Below, one piece after another: positions 1 to 6,963 of a DNA stretch of 14,794 nt; within the stretch, counting starts at the first letter, position 1, and each line of letters begins with the position of its first letter. The stretch is from assembly GCA_023379075.1 (NCBI GenBank), contig JAMCSO010000045.1:1-14794 (forward strand), read 5' to 3'. The stretch comes from Candidatus Martarchaeota archaeon (GTDB taxonomy: Archaea > Micrarchaeota > Micrarchaeia > Micrarchaeales > CABMGC01). A program made the translations under genes and the position numbers. A model generated the notes under the pieces. The model ran no database searches. It was given only the letters and a program-made list of their open reading frames with translations, and had not been told where the DNA came from.

Positions 1-1442
1 GTCTCTCTACTCTTGGTCCCGGAGCAACAAATCTGATAACAGGCGTTGCGAATGCCAATCTGGACAAGTCGCCAATAGTTGCGATTACAGCACAGGCCGG
101 AAGAGAGAGAATGCACAAGGAATCGCACCAATACATAGATTTAGTGAAGATGTTTCATCCTGTAACAAAATGGAATATAAGCATAAGGTCTGCACAGAGC
201 ATACCCGAGCTTGTCAGAAAATCCTTCAGGATAGCTGAGATGGAGAAGCCCGGAAGCGTTCATATAGAGGTGCCAGAGGATGTTGCAGACAGCGCTCTGG
301 AGCACGAAGCGCCTCTTCCCGTAAAAAGCGCTCCCATATATCATCCAGACAAGAGCGAACTGGAAAGGGCAGCAGAAGAGATAAGGAAGGCAGAGCATCC
401 AATGATACTTGTGGGAAATGGGGTAATAAGGGCAAATGCATCAAGGGAGCTGATAGCATTTGCAGAAGCAAACAATATACCTGTTGTAAATACTTTCATG
501 AGCAAGGGAGTAATACCCCATGACAATGAGCTCTCTTTATTTACGATAGGACTCCAGGTAAAAGATTATGCTCTTTGTACATTTGACAAGGCGGATGTGG
601 TAATAGCTGTAGGCTACGACTTCGTTGAGTATAGCCCTTACAAATGGAATCCACATAAAGACAAGAAGATAATACACATAGATTCAAGGAGAAGCGAGGT
701 AGACTCTTTCTACTCGCCAAGCGTTGAGCTGATAGGTGACATAAAACTGAGCTTGGGCAAGCTTAAGGAAGAGACCGGCTTCGACAAGAAGTATGAATAT
801 GCAAGCAGGATAAGAAAACTCCTTCTCGAAGAGTTTAGCCTTGAGACAAGCGCCCACGGCATGCCAGTCAAGCCACAAAGAATAATAAAAGGGATAAGGG
901 AGGCTATTGGAAAAGAGGATATTGTCGTATCTGATGTAGGCATGCATAAGCTCTGGGTTGCAAGATTCTTTCCAACATACACGCCAAACACAGTACTGAT
1001 CTCAAATGGGCTGGCATCAATGGGTTTCGGGCTTCCAGGAGGGATAGCTGCAAAGCTTGCCAAGCCTGACAAGAAGGTTGTTGTAGTTACCGGAGATGGC
1101 GGCTTCATGATGAACTCGCAGGAGATAGAGACTGCGAAGAGATTTGGCACAGACCTCACCATAGTGCTCTTCAGGGATGGAAAGCTTGGCTCTATAGAGA
1201 TGAAGCAGAAGCAGCGCGAACTGAAGAAGGAGATAGGAATCGTATTCGGAAATCCAGACTTTGTAAAGTATGCAGAGAGTTTCGGTGCGAATGGCTTCAA
1301 GGTCGAAAAAGCAGACGAGACAGAGGATGTGATTAAGGAAGCAGTAAGGACAAAAGGAGTCAATCTTGTCGAGATACCTGTAGATTACAGCGAGAACCAC
1401 AAGCTGATAAACAGGCTTGGAACTTTATCATGCCCAATATAA
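1..1442 (+). CDS. alsS: Acetolactate synthase-type ThDP enzyme, 5'-truncated by window edge
   Basis: This is the C-terminal ~480 residues of a thiamine-diphosphate enzyme that would condense two pyruvates to 2-acetolactate. The open frame runs through position 3 with no stop, and the first residues (LSTLGPGATNLITG, positions 3-44) are the conserved end of the N-terminal PYR domain. The real start and the catalytic glutamate therefore lie outside the window, and the ATG at 111 is internal. The central FAD/DHAP-like domain follows. The PP domain has the ThDP/metal motif GDGGFMMN (GDG at 1092-1100), closed by RD near 1173-1178 where most relatives have NN or ND; the metal-binding Asp is kept. 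The stretch FVKYAESFGANG and the ending IPVDYSEN resemble catabolic AlsS more than biosynthetic IlvB, and no regulatory-subunit gene is visible, but substrate is uncertain. The stop codon directly abuts the convergent S66 peptidase stop. Confidence 0.85.
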   Translation, partial: LSTLGPGATNLITGVANANLDKSPIVAITAQAGRERMHKESHQYIDLVKMFHPVTKWNISIRSAQSIPELVRKSFRIAEMEKPGSVHIEVPEDVADSALEHEAPLPVKSAPIYHPDKSELERAAEEIRKAEHPMILVGNGVIRANASRELIAFAEANNIPVVNTFMSKGVIPHDNELSLFTIGLQVKDYALCTFDKADVVIAVGYDFVEYSPYKWNPHKDKKIIHIDSRRSEVDSFYSPSVELIGDIKLSLGKLKEETGFDKKYEYASRIRKLLLEEFSLETSAHGMPVKPQRIIKGIREAIGKEDIVVSDVGMHKLWVARFFPTYTPNTVLISNGLASMGFGLPGGIAAKLAKPDKKVVVVTGDGGFMMNSQEIETAKRFGTDLTIVLFRDGKLGSIEMKQKQRELKKEIGIVFGNPDFVKYAESFGANGFKVEKADETEDVIKEAVRTKGVNLVEIPVDYSENHKLINRLGTLSCPI

Positions 1443-2420
1443 TCAATGATTTATTATCTTAAGCCTGACATTGCCTTCAAGTGCCGATAGCTCTGCGCTT
1501 CCTCCGATTGGGAATGTAATCTTCGGTTCCGTGTGCCCGAAAGAAGCATCAGCTATTACCGGCACTCCTTCAAGCTCTTCCTTTCTCCTTATTATCTTGT
1601 CAAGAAGCTCCGGCCTCATTCCAGATCCTTTCTGGAATCTACCTATAATTACTCCAGCCAGCTCATCGCCGCCTTTCTGGTGCAGCAATGACTGGAGATC
1701 CCTATCAAAGAGATATGGATTAGTCCCTAAATCATCTTCTACAAAAAGAATCCTTCCCGAAAGCTCAGGCATGAACTCGGTTCCCTGGAGAAGGTTTAGT
1801 GTGCAAAGGTTTCCCCCTACAATCTCTCCAACAGCCTCTCCTCCAGATATTATGTTATAACCAGAGTTCCTGACAAACTCTCTCTTTTCCTGGTCAAGGA
1901 ACCATTCATCATCGCTCCATTCCTTAGATTGTAAGACTGCAAAAGGCCCCTCTTCGAAGAGGCATCTCTTGAAATATTCTATAGTATACTCGAGTCCTCT
2001 CTTCATGCCAAACGTGGAGAAGTGCGGCCCGGAGTAATTCACTAATCCTGCAACCGAGTAAAAGGCATTGTTTAATATGCTAATATCAGAGTATCCGCAG
2101 AACACCTTCGGATTATTCTTTATCTTCTCGTAATCAATGTATCTGAGGAGCTGGTTTGAGTTGAAGCCGCCTATGACTGTCAAAATTCCCTTAACATTCT
2201 TATCTTCGAATGCTTCCTCCAAATCAGAGACTCTTGACTCTATTGAAGAGGATACAAAATCATCCCTTTCCATCACATGTTCTCCAAAACCGATCTTCAG
2301 TCCCATGGCTTCGAAGTTGGCTTTTGCTATATCTATTGTATCCTGCCCAAGCATCGCCATGCTTCTCGCAGGGGCAATAACCCGTATCTCATCTCCTTCC
2401 CTCAACTTCTCAGGAATCAT
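1443..2420 (-). CDS. S66 family serine peptidase (LD-carboxypeptidase / MccF-like)
   Basis: A 325-residue protein with the full S66 layout. Family members either trim murein tetrapeptides (LdcA) or hydrolyse toxic peptidyl-nucleotide amides such as microcin C (MccF). The nucleophile elbow is GYSDIS (Ser111), the acidic residue lies in FVEDD (Glu228) and the histidine in FGHTEP (His296), giving the Ser-Glu-His triad. IGGFNSNQLL (83-92) and GGNL (202-205) are also typical. No signal peptide is seen, so it should be cytoplasmic. The ATG at 2420 lies inside the last codons of the upstream membrane protein (11-base overlap) behind a GGGGAT stretch that may serve as ribosome binding site. It is the last gene of the aIF5B operon. 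Archaea lack murein, so an MccF-like detoxifying or peptide-recycling role is more likely than wall turnover; this is inference. Confidence 0.88.
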   Translation of the reverse strand: MIPEKLREGDEIRVIAPARSMAMLGQDTIDIAKANFEAMGLKIGFGEHVMERDDFVSSSIESRVSDLEEAFEDKNVKGILTVIGGFNSNQLLRYIDYEKIKNNPKVFCGYSDISILNNAFYSVAGLVNYSGPHFSTFGMKRGLEYTIEYFKRCLFEEGPFAVLQSKEWSDDEWFLDQEKREFVRNSGYNIISGGEAVGEIVGGNLCTLNLLQGTEFMPELSGRILFVEDDLGTNPYLFDRDLQSLLHQKGGDELAGVIIGRFQKGSGMRPELLDKIIRRKEELEGVPVIADASFGHTEPKITFPIGGSAELSALEGNVRLKIINH

Positions 2421-3120
2421 AAAATCCCCAGTTATGATACATTAGAATTCGGCGATTTGCCTTTAAGTATCTTTCCTGTAAAAGCCCCAAAAACCCAAGA
2501 ATAAACGAACTGATTAGAAATATGAGCATGGAAATTGGCTTTATAGGCTTTCCAGTAAAGCTTGAGATCGTAAAACCAAGCAAGAACCAGACTGCTGTTC
2601 CTATAACCGAGATATAAAGTAAACTAATAATCCTTTCAATATCTTTCAATCTTGTACTAATCCCAAAACTTAACCCAGAAACGAACAATATCAGTAAGAA
2701 TCCAAATGCACCGAAAAGAAAAGTCATAGCCAACGCTGCTACAGGTGTAAAGAGACCAAGAATTAAAATCAACCTGTAATCAATGCCTTCTTTTATATTT
2801 CTATTGATTATCTTCTCAACTGACTCATGAGCTGGTTTTAATAATGGCGATACCTCTTTTTGGTTCTCTATTTTTTCTTTTCCATCAACAACAAAAAAAA
2901 GGGTTGGACCAACTGCGCACATAAGCTCTACATCATGCTTTTCCTGCTCTCCAACATTGAATTTGTATAAAGATGCTAAAGTAGAAATGGATAAAGGCGG
3001 CCTCTCTGAGACTATCTCTTTTCCATCAACCAGTATCCTAAATTTTGCGGTGAGCGTCGAGTAATATGCTTCTATAGTGTGTTTTTCTCTTTCTCCTATG
3101 ATTGCTTTTATTTCCACCAT
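2410..3120 (-). CDS. Four-helix membrane protein with duplicated N-terminal beta motif
   Basis: I do not recognise a named family. From the ATG at 3120 the product has 236 residues; a TTG at 3147, overlapping the end of aIF5B, would add nine. The soluble N-terminal half holds two copies of one motif about 48 residues apart: GEREKH..IE...F...VDGKE (9-35) and GEQEKH..VE...F...VDGKE (57-82). The pattern H-x-[IV]-E then VDGKE recalls the beta-strand repeats of FAIM-type domains, a weak resemblance judged by eye. The C-terminal half has about four hydrophobic helices (near 116-133, 135-155, 163-187, 196-216) separated by short charged loops (STRLKDIER, ERYLKANRR). It sits between aIF5B and the S66 peptidase in the same orientation and overlaps the latter by 11 bases, so the three are probably co-transcribed. 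Confidence 0.7.
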   Translation of the reverse strand: MVEIKAIIGEREKHTIEAYYSTLTAKFRILVDGKEIVSERPPLSISTLASLYKFNVGEQEKHDVELMCAVGPTLFFVVDGKEKIENQKEVSPLLKPAHESVEKIINRNIKEGIDYRLILILGLFTPVAALAMTFLFGAFGFLLILFVSGLSFGISTRLKDIERIISLLYISVIGTAVWFLLGFTISSFTGKPIKPISMLIFLISSFILGFLGLLQERYLKANRRILMYHNWGFYDS

Positions 3121-3139
3121 AAATGACACTATTTGTCTA

Positions 3140-4897
3140 TCATCCAACTTTCCTGTTCTTTCTCTTTATTGCAGAGATTTCATCATTTAATTCTCTGTCT
3201 TCATCTGTAAGGAGATAATCGAACTTGTACCTGAGAAGGCGCTCATTCTCATCGTTCATGAATGTATACAATGTTTCATTCTCCTTGATCTGCCTTCCAA
3301 AAGTAACATCTTCCATTGAGACTGCAACACCCTCTCCCTTCTTTGCTTCTTGGACAGGAGCTCCATTATTCTGCATCTCCTTTATCCTTCCAACTATCTC
3401 TCCATTTCCATTCATCATGAGATAAGATGGTTTTATTTTCCCCCTAGTTATATCTATACCAAAGACCGCGGGATGCGACATTCTGAAGCAGCTATTTGGC
3501 AGTATGCGTGCTTCACCTGGAAAAACCAGGGCCTTTTCAGCACTATCTCTTTCCTTCTTCTTTGCACTATCGAGCCAAGCCTTGTAATCATCTATTATCT
3601 TGTAAATAATGTTGCTGTTGATTATATCCACTGCAGCAGTCTCGCTTTCCATCTTTGCTTCATCATCTATATTAACATTGAATGCAAGGACAACCGCGCT
3701 GTATGGATCTATCGATCTCATCGAGAACGCATCGACTATATCCCTCTTGTTCACATTTCCTAGCCCCTTCCTGCCTATGTTCACATTCTCATTCTTCAGC
3801 AGCCTCGATATTGCCTCAAGCGTGCCAATTGTATCTGTTTTTAGTATGATTCCATTCTTATCTGTCTCAAATACTTCCTTCAATTCGGCAGAGATCTCTT
3901 TTTCATAATCCTCGTTATCTGTTGAAAGAACCAAAGATCCGGATAGTGCCTCTTCGAGACCACTCCCGCTTATCTTGATTCCGGCAGCTGCACTTACAGA
4001 GTCTATGTAATAGAACTTGCTTGATGATTCCCTAAGCTCTTGCAGCGCCTTTGGCTTCAGCAAGGCCTTAATCTTTGCCTTTCCTATGCCTTTCTCGGTA
4101 GCAAACGCTATTGTATCATTTACCTTAAGCGTACCGCTATAAAGTATGACATCTGCGGTAGACCCAAGCCCTCTTTCCTCCTTTTTCTCTATTATGCTTC
4201 CTTTTCCAGGCCCATTAACTTCTATATTCAGGTTTGCCTCAAGGAATCTCTGTGACAATCCTGTTGCATACATCAGGAGCTCTGCAATTCCCTCTCCTGT
4301 TCTTGCGCTAAGCGGTACAATCACGACCTCGTTCTTGAAATCCTTAACTCTATCGAACCTCTCACTGCTGAATCCAACCTCGCTCAGCTTTCCAACAAGC
4401 TCATAAAGTTTTGTCTCAAGCTGTTCAACTACCATGGGCCTTTGCTTTGCTATTGATTCTGTGAACGAGGATGTATTCTGCTTGATCCATCCTGTCATCA
4501 AGTCTATCTTATTCGCAGCAACTATGAAAGGGGTCTTGTACTCTTTGAGTATCTCTATGGCCTCATATGTCTGCGGCTCAAAATTCTTGGATATATCAAC
4601 AACGAGTATTGCCAGATCTGCAACAGATCCACCCCTCTTCCTAAGATTTGTAAATGCCTCGTGCCCAGGCGTATCTATGAAAAGCAGCCCTGGAATAGTG
4701 ATCTTTGCACCCATCTTCTTCAAAAGAGGGCCGCATATCTTTTCTATTATCCCGATAGGCACCTCACTGGCTCCAATATGCTGGGTAATGCCTCCTGCTT
4801 CCTTGTTTGTTATTGCCGTATTTCTTATCTTGTCAAGAAGCGAAGTTTTCCCATGATCTACATGGCCCATTACAACTATTATTGGCTGCCTTATCAT
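3140..4897 (-). CDS. infB: Translation initiation factor aIF5B (IF-2 homologue)
   Basis: A 585-residue GTPase of the aIF5B/IF-2 family, which promotes ribosomal subunit joining and initiator-tRNA positioning in the cytoplasm. Numbered from the chosen start, G1 is GHVDHGKT (11-18), the switch I motif GGITQHIGA is at 35-43, G3 is DTPGHE (75-80) and G4 is NKID (129-132). Domains II-IV follow, ending at a normal archaeal length, with no intein. The frame continues 23 codons upstream to a TTG at 4966, but ATG 4897 (MIRQPIIVVMGHVDHG) is the better start. It matches the usual archaeal N terminus, and a TATA box at 4922-4929 lies 25-32 bases upstream, predicting a nearly leaderless mRNA. It is the first gene of a three-gene minus-strand operon. 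Confidence 0.95.
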   Translation of the reverse strand: MIRQPIIVVMGHVDHGKTSLLDKIRNTAITNKEAGGITQHIGASEVPIGIIEKICGPLLKKMGAKITIPGLLFIDTPGHEAFTNLRKRGGSVADLAILVVDISKNFEPQTYEAIEILKEYKTPFIVAANKIDLMTGWIKQNTSSFTESIAKQRPMVVEQLETKLYELVGKLSEVGFSSERFDRVKDFKNEVVIVPLSARTGEGIAELLMYATGLSQRFLEANLNIEVNGPGKGSIIEKKEERGLGSTADVILYSGTLKVNDTIAFATEKGIGKAKIKALLKPKALQELRESSSKFYYIDSVSAAAGIKISGSGLEEALSGSLVLSTDNEDYEKEISAELKEVFETDKNGIILKTDTIGTLEAISRLLKNENVNIGRKGLGNVNKRDIVDAFSMRSIDPYSAVVLAFNVNIDDEAKMESETAAVDIINSNIIYKIIDDYKAWLDSAKKKERDSAEKALVFPGEARILPNSCFRMSHPAVFGIDITRGKIKPSYLMMNGNGEIVGRIKEMQNNGAPVQEAKKGEGVAVSMEDVTFGRQIKENETLYTFMNDENERLLRYKFDYLLTDEDRELNDEISAIKRKNRKVG

Positions 4898-4921
4898 GAA
4901 TATCACTATGCCTACGTATAC

Positions 4922-4929
4922 TATATAAA
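4922..4929 (-). promoter_or_regulatory. TATA box for the infB operon
   Basis: Read on the minus strand the sequence is TTTATATA, close to the archaeal TBP consensus. Its centre is about 28 bases from the ATG at 4897, so transcription should begin at or a few bases before the start codon. No second TATA box is obvious before the two downstream genes. Confidence 0.7.
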
Positions 4930-4963
4930 CCGAATAATAATATAATGCTTGCAGTTTACTTTG

Positions 4964-4992
4964 CAAGATCCTGCAAAACCTCCCGGCTCAAC
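4964..4992 (+). repeat. 29-bp direct repeat, copy A (vestigial C-terminus)
   Basis: First of four copies of a 29-base repeat beginning CAAGATCCTGCAAAACC. In frame it reads QDPAKPPGST followed by IQ and a TAA, so it looks like the left-over C-terminal codons of an earlier copy of the small membrane protein encoded just downstream. The matching copy inside the gene lies at 5269-5297. Confidence 0.8.
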
Positions 4993-5010
4993 GATTCAGT
5001 AAACGCAAAA

Positions 5011-5018
5011 TTTAATAG
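5011..5018 (+). promoter_or_regulatory. Putative TATA box of small membrane protein 1
   Basis: TTTAATAG lies 29-36 bases before the ATG at 5047. The same octamer occurs at the same distance before the paralog at 9036, while the T-rich bases between box and start differ more, which supports its being the conserved element. Confidence 0.5.
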
Positions 5019-5046
5019 ATTCTTACACTTAAATCTAACCGAGCAA

Positions 5047-5304
5047 ATGAACCTAACCACAACAATAGAAGTATATTTACTTTATGCTTTGTTAGCTGTA
5101 TTCCTATCCTTCATGGCCAAACTCTGGTGGAAAGTAAATAAACCAATAATCTTTTCGCCAGTAAACAAACGATTCAGGAGTAAATTTATAGATCCAGTTA
5201 AACGCAGAAGTTCAAACGCAAATAATCAAAACGCGTCTAAAGATTTTCCTAAAGAACAACAGAATATTCAAGATCCTGCAAAACCTCCCAGCTCAACTTT
5301 TTAG
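5047..5304 (+). CDS. Small one-helix membrane protein, paralog 1
   Basis: An 85-residue protein of no recognised family. It begins MNLTTTIEVYLLYALL, with one membrane helix at about 7-27, then a basic segment (KLWWKVNK, VNKRFRSK, PVKRRSS) consistent with a cytoplasmic C-terminal tail, and ends QQNIQDPAKPPSSTF. Paralog 2 at 9036-9251 shares the upstream region, the helix start and the last ~15 residues but not the middle. I chose ATG 5047 rather than the longer frame from 4945 because the paralog starts at the same Met, and because the upstream part overlaps the vestigial repeat and the infB promoter region. It is divergent from infB and converges, with a 3-base gap, on the tail-1 cassette. 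The middle section has probably been replaced or has diverged freely. Confidence 0.65.
   Translation: MNLTTTIEVYLLYALLAVFLSFMAKLWWKVNKPIIFSPVNKRFRSKFIDPVKRRSSNANNQNASKDFPKEQQNIQDPAKPPSSTF
5269..5297 (+). repeat. 29-bp direct repeat, copy B (3' end of small gene 1)
   Basis: Second copy of the 29-base repeat, here coding the QDPAKPPSST end of small membrane protein 1. It differs from copy A at one base. Copies A and B bracket the gene 305 bases apart. Confidence 0.8.
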
Positions 5305-5307
5305 TTA

Positions 5308-5527
5308 TTACGATCCGGAACTCTTGACCCACGAATTGTAATCATTTACGAAGCTCTTGCTTTCTATAGAATAAATCCCTGGCGATATTCCGTATGTTTG
5401 TGGGATATTTGCAGTAAGTTTATAATATCCACTCCCTTCCCACGTCAAAGTTCCATCAGGATTTGCTTGATATGGGTCTGGTTTCGTTCTGGTGTTTCTT
5501 GTATCATATCTACAGTTCGTGTTTTTT
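5308..5527 (-). other. Orphan surface-protein tail cassette 1 (+1 frame after paralog 1)
   Basis: On the minus strand this stretch is open for about 75 codons (upstream in-frame TGA at 5536-5538) and ends with two TAA codons. It encodes PDPYQANPDGT...W.GSGYYKL...YGISPGIY...NSWVKSSGS, the same residues as the C terminus of the 1175-residue protein at 9255. There is no ATG of its own. It follows surface protein 1 directly but lies in its +1 frame; losing one A from the A6 tract (5522-5527) would join the two. Bases 5302-5475 match 9249-9422 with four mismatches, all synonymous in the tail frame. The part above about 5476 matches instead the region after surface protein 2. It could be a silent cassette, a frameshift-expressed extension or a relic. 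Confidence 0.7.
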
Positions 5528-6667
5528 AAATACCTTCAAGTAAAACCACAGCATAATCAAAATGATAACAATCGCAACTGCAGACAATATGTCTAACATC
5601 CACCCTCCCAAAAGTTTATTTGTACTGTGAAACTGGTTTAAAGTATTTGGCAATGTATTATTGATCGTCTCGCTGGAGTTACCAAAGAACTCTGTCTTAT
5701 TTCCTGTTCCTGTAAGTGCTATATTGACATATGGATCAGGTTGTCCTACCATCACTGTTGCATAATTATTACTTGGAATCACTCTGAGATCATATGCTCC
5801 TTCAAGGGTATCCATCCCATAAGTGAAGATAGAAGGAAAGGGCGTGAATGTTCCATTTTCTTCATAGAATATCCACATATTCCTTGCATCCAACGAAGTA
5901 AAGTTTGTGTTATCTCCATCAATACCTCCAAATGTAAATTCTAAGTCATAAGCTGTGTGTATTGGGGTTGCTTTGAAAGGAGTTATTAATAGATGTGAAT
6001 TATTTGAAGTCACATTAAGGATTGTAGTATTAAACACAATGTTTCTATTATTAATTGAATAACTAAACTCTATTTTTGGGTGATTATGATAATTACTTAA
6101 GCTAATTTCTGAGCAGTAAAGAAAAGGCAATGTATAATGGTTCCATATTACGTAAGATTGGGTTGATCCATTAAGTTTTTCTCCATATGTGGCATTTCTA
6201 AACAGATTCAGCCAAAATATCTCACTTGCTATAGAATAACTCTGATTGGACGTATTAAATTGAATAACATTCTGTAACCCGTAAGTGTAATTAGTATTAT
6301 TTTCCAGAATTGCCCGCAGATTAACATTTAGCTGCAAAGTAGATATATACGCCGCTCCGTAATAATTAATACTATGTAAAACAGGATCGTATGCTGAGAT
6401 TGAAGTAATATTTACACAACCGCGAACCGCATTGGTTTCTGTTTGCTTAAATATTATCTGGCTCATGTTAAACGCATTGCCAGAGTAAAACGTCTGGTTT
6501 GAAGTACTAATATTGTCATATATTCCGTAAGTAACTACTCCGTATGGATTCGCATCTGCTCTTATTGGAAGCGTTCCATATGTCTGTCCATTAATAATTA
6601 CCGGAGCCGCAACTATCGATAAAAGCATTATGATACACAATACCTGTTTAAACGTCTTTATTACCAT
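5510..6667 (-). CDS. Sequon-rich anchored surface protein, paralog 1
   Basis: A 385-residue exported protein of unknown family. It has a signal peptide (KTFKQ, then hydrophobic 9-26, probable cut near ING-QTYG). The extracellular region contains about 18 N-x-S/T sequons and two cysteines (Cys84, Cys185) that could pair. The C-terminal membrane helix is at about 358-378, followed by KVFKKHEL, giving an exposed glycoprotein anchored at its C terminus, possibly a cell-envelope component. The ATG at 6667 follows a TATA box 31-40 bases upstream. It is paralogous to the gene at 6946-8076, roughly 80-85 percent identical by eye. Differences cluster in blocks (near 71-78, 146-156, 164-177, 186-195, 229-238) while the last 60 residues barely change. 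Its 3' end runs into tail cassette 1. Confidence 0.8.
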   Translation of the reverse strand: MVIKTFKQVLCIIMLLSIVAAPVIINGQTYGTLPIRADANPYGVVTYGIYDNISTSNQTFYSGNAFNMSQIIFKQTETNAVRGCVNITSISAYDPVLHSINYYGAAYISTLQLNVNLRAILENNTNYTYGLQNVIQFNTSNQSYSIASEIFWLNLFRNATYGEKLNGSTQSYVIWNHYTLPFLYCSEISLSNYHNHPKIEFSYSINNRNIVFNTTILNVTSNNSHLLITPFKATPIHTAYDLEFTFGGIDGDNTNFTSLDARNMWIFYEENGTFTPFPSIFTYGMDTLEGAYDLRVIPSNNYATVMVGQPDPYVNIALTGTGNKTEFFGNSSETINNTLPNTLNQFHSTNKLLGGWMLDILSAVAIVIILIMLWFYLKVFKKHEL

Positions 6668-6697
6668 AATTTATCAAAGGCTATATTTTTCTTTAAC

Positions 6698-6707
6698 TTT
6701 ATATAAT
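6698..6707 (-). promoter_or_regulatory. TATA box of surface protein paralog 1
   Basis: On the minus strand the sequence reads ATTATATAAA. The box sits 31-40 bases before the ATG at 6667. The surrounding ~80 bases are nearly identical (four changes) to those upstream of paralog 2, more conserved than much of the coding region. Confidence 0.65.
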
Positions 6708-6752
6708 CTTTTATGGCATCTTTCTTACTCTTGGTCATACCTGCATCTCTCA

Positions 6753-6963
6753 CTATGAAGAATTGACCCACGAATTATATACCTCAGCAAATGTCTTATT
6801 TATCTCATACACGCCGGGACTTATTCCATAAACTGATGGCAGGTTTGCAGTAAGATTATAATATCCATTTCCTCTCCATGTTATAGTATCATCTAGATTT
6901 GGCTGGTAGGGGTCTGGTTTCGTTCTGGCGTTTCTTGTATCATATCTACAGTTCGTGTTTTTT
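6753..6963 (-). other. Orphan surface-protein tail cassette 2 (+1 frame after paralog 2)
   Basis: Second orphan copy of the tail, ending at TAG 6753-6755. It reads PDPYQPNLDDTITWRGNGYY, then NLTANLPSVYGISPGVY and YNSWVNSS, clearly homologous to tails 1 and 3 but only about 60 percent identical. It has no stop codon and no ATG. As with tail 1 it follows a surface-protein gene in the +1 frame, with the same A6 tract (6958-6963) and the same KKHEL stop. Keeping W, GYY, YGISPG and NSWV despite the divergence suggests past or present selection in this frame. Its left end meets the leader region of surface protein 1. Confidence 0.65.

Larger units (their letters stand above)
4964..5481. repeat. Large direct repeat, left arm
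   Basis: This arm corresponds to 8953-9428. Both arms contain, in order, the 29-base repeat, a shared leader, the start of a small membrane gene, a dissimilar middle (about 5110-5225 here), the shared gene end and the minus-strand surface-protein tail. The last ~175 bases are about 98 percent identical between the arms. Confidence 0.75.

Noticed and set aside
710..1363. Long minus-strand frame opposite the acetolactate synthase gene (217 codons)
   Set aside because: Its composition is a shadow of the real codons on the other strand; it has no family features, and the plus strand carries clear motifs.
3121..3147. TTG start at 3147 for the membrane protein after aIF5B
   Set aside because: Possible through translational coupling, but ATG 3120 begins exactly at the first beta motif, so it is preferred; not excluded.
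4898..4966. Upstream extension of aIF5B to the TTG at 4966
   Set aside because: The extra 23 residues are not part of the family, they cover the TATA box, and ATG 4897 gives the expected N terminus.
4945..5046. Longer version of small membrane protein 1 starting at 4945
   Set aside because: It overlaps the infB promoter region and a vestigial repeat in another frame; paralog 2 starts at the Met matching 5047.
5510..6667. Archaellin/pilin-type or S-layer family assignment for the surface-protein paralogs
   Set aside because: No class III signal motif and no recognised S-layer domain; only the sequon richness and C-terminal anchor support a surface location.
6662..6732. A 25-codon frame MTKSKKDAIKDYIKLKK... 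just before surface protein 1, also present before paralog 2, overlapping the ATG like a coupled leader peptide
   Set aside because: The four base differences between the two copies within it all change the amino acid, and the supposed codons for DYIK are the TATA box. The conservation fits a promoter better than a peptide.
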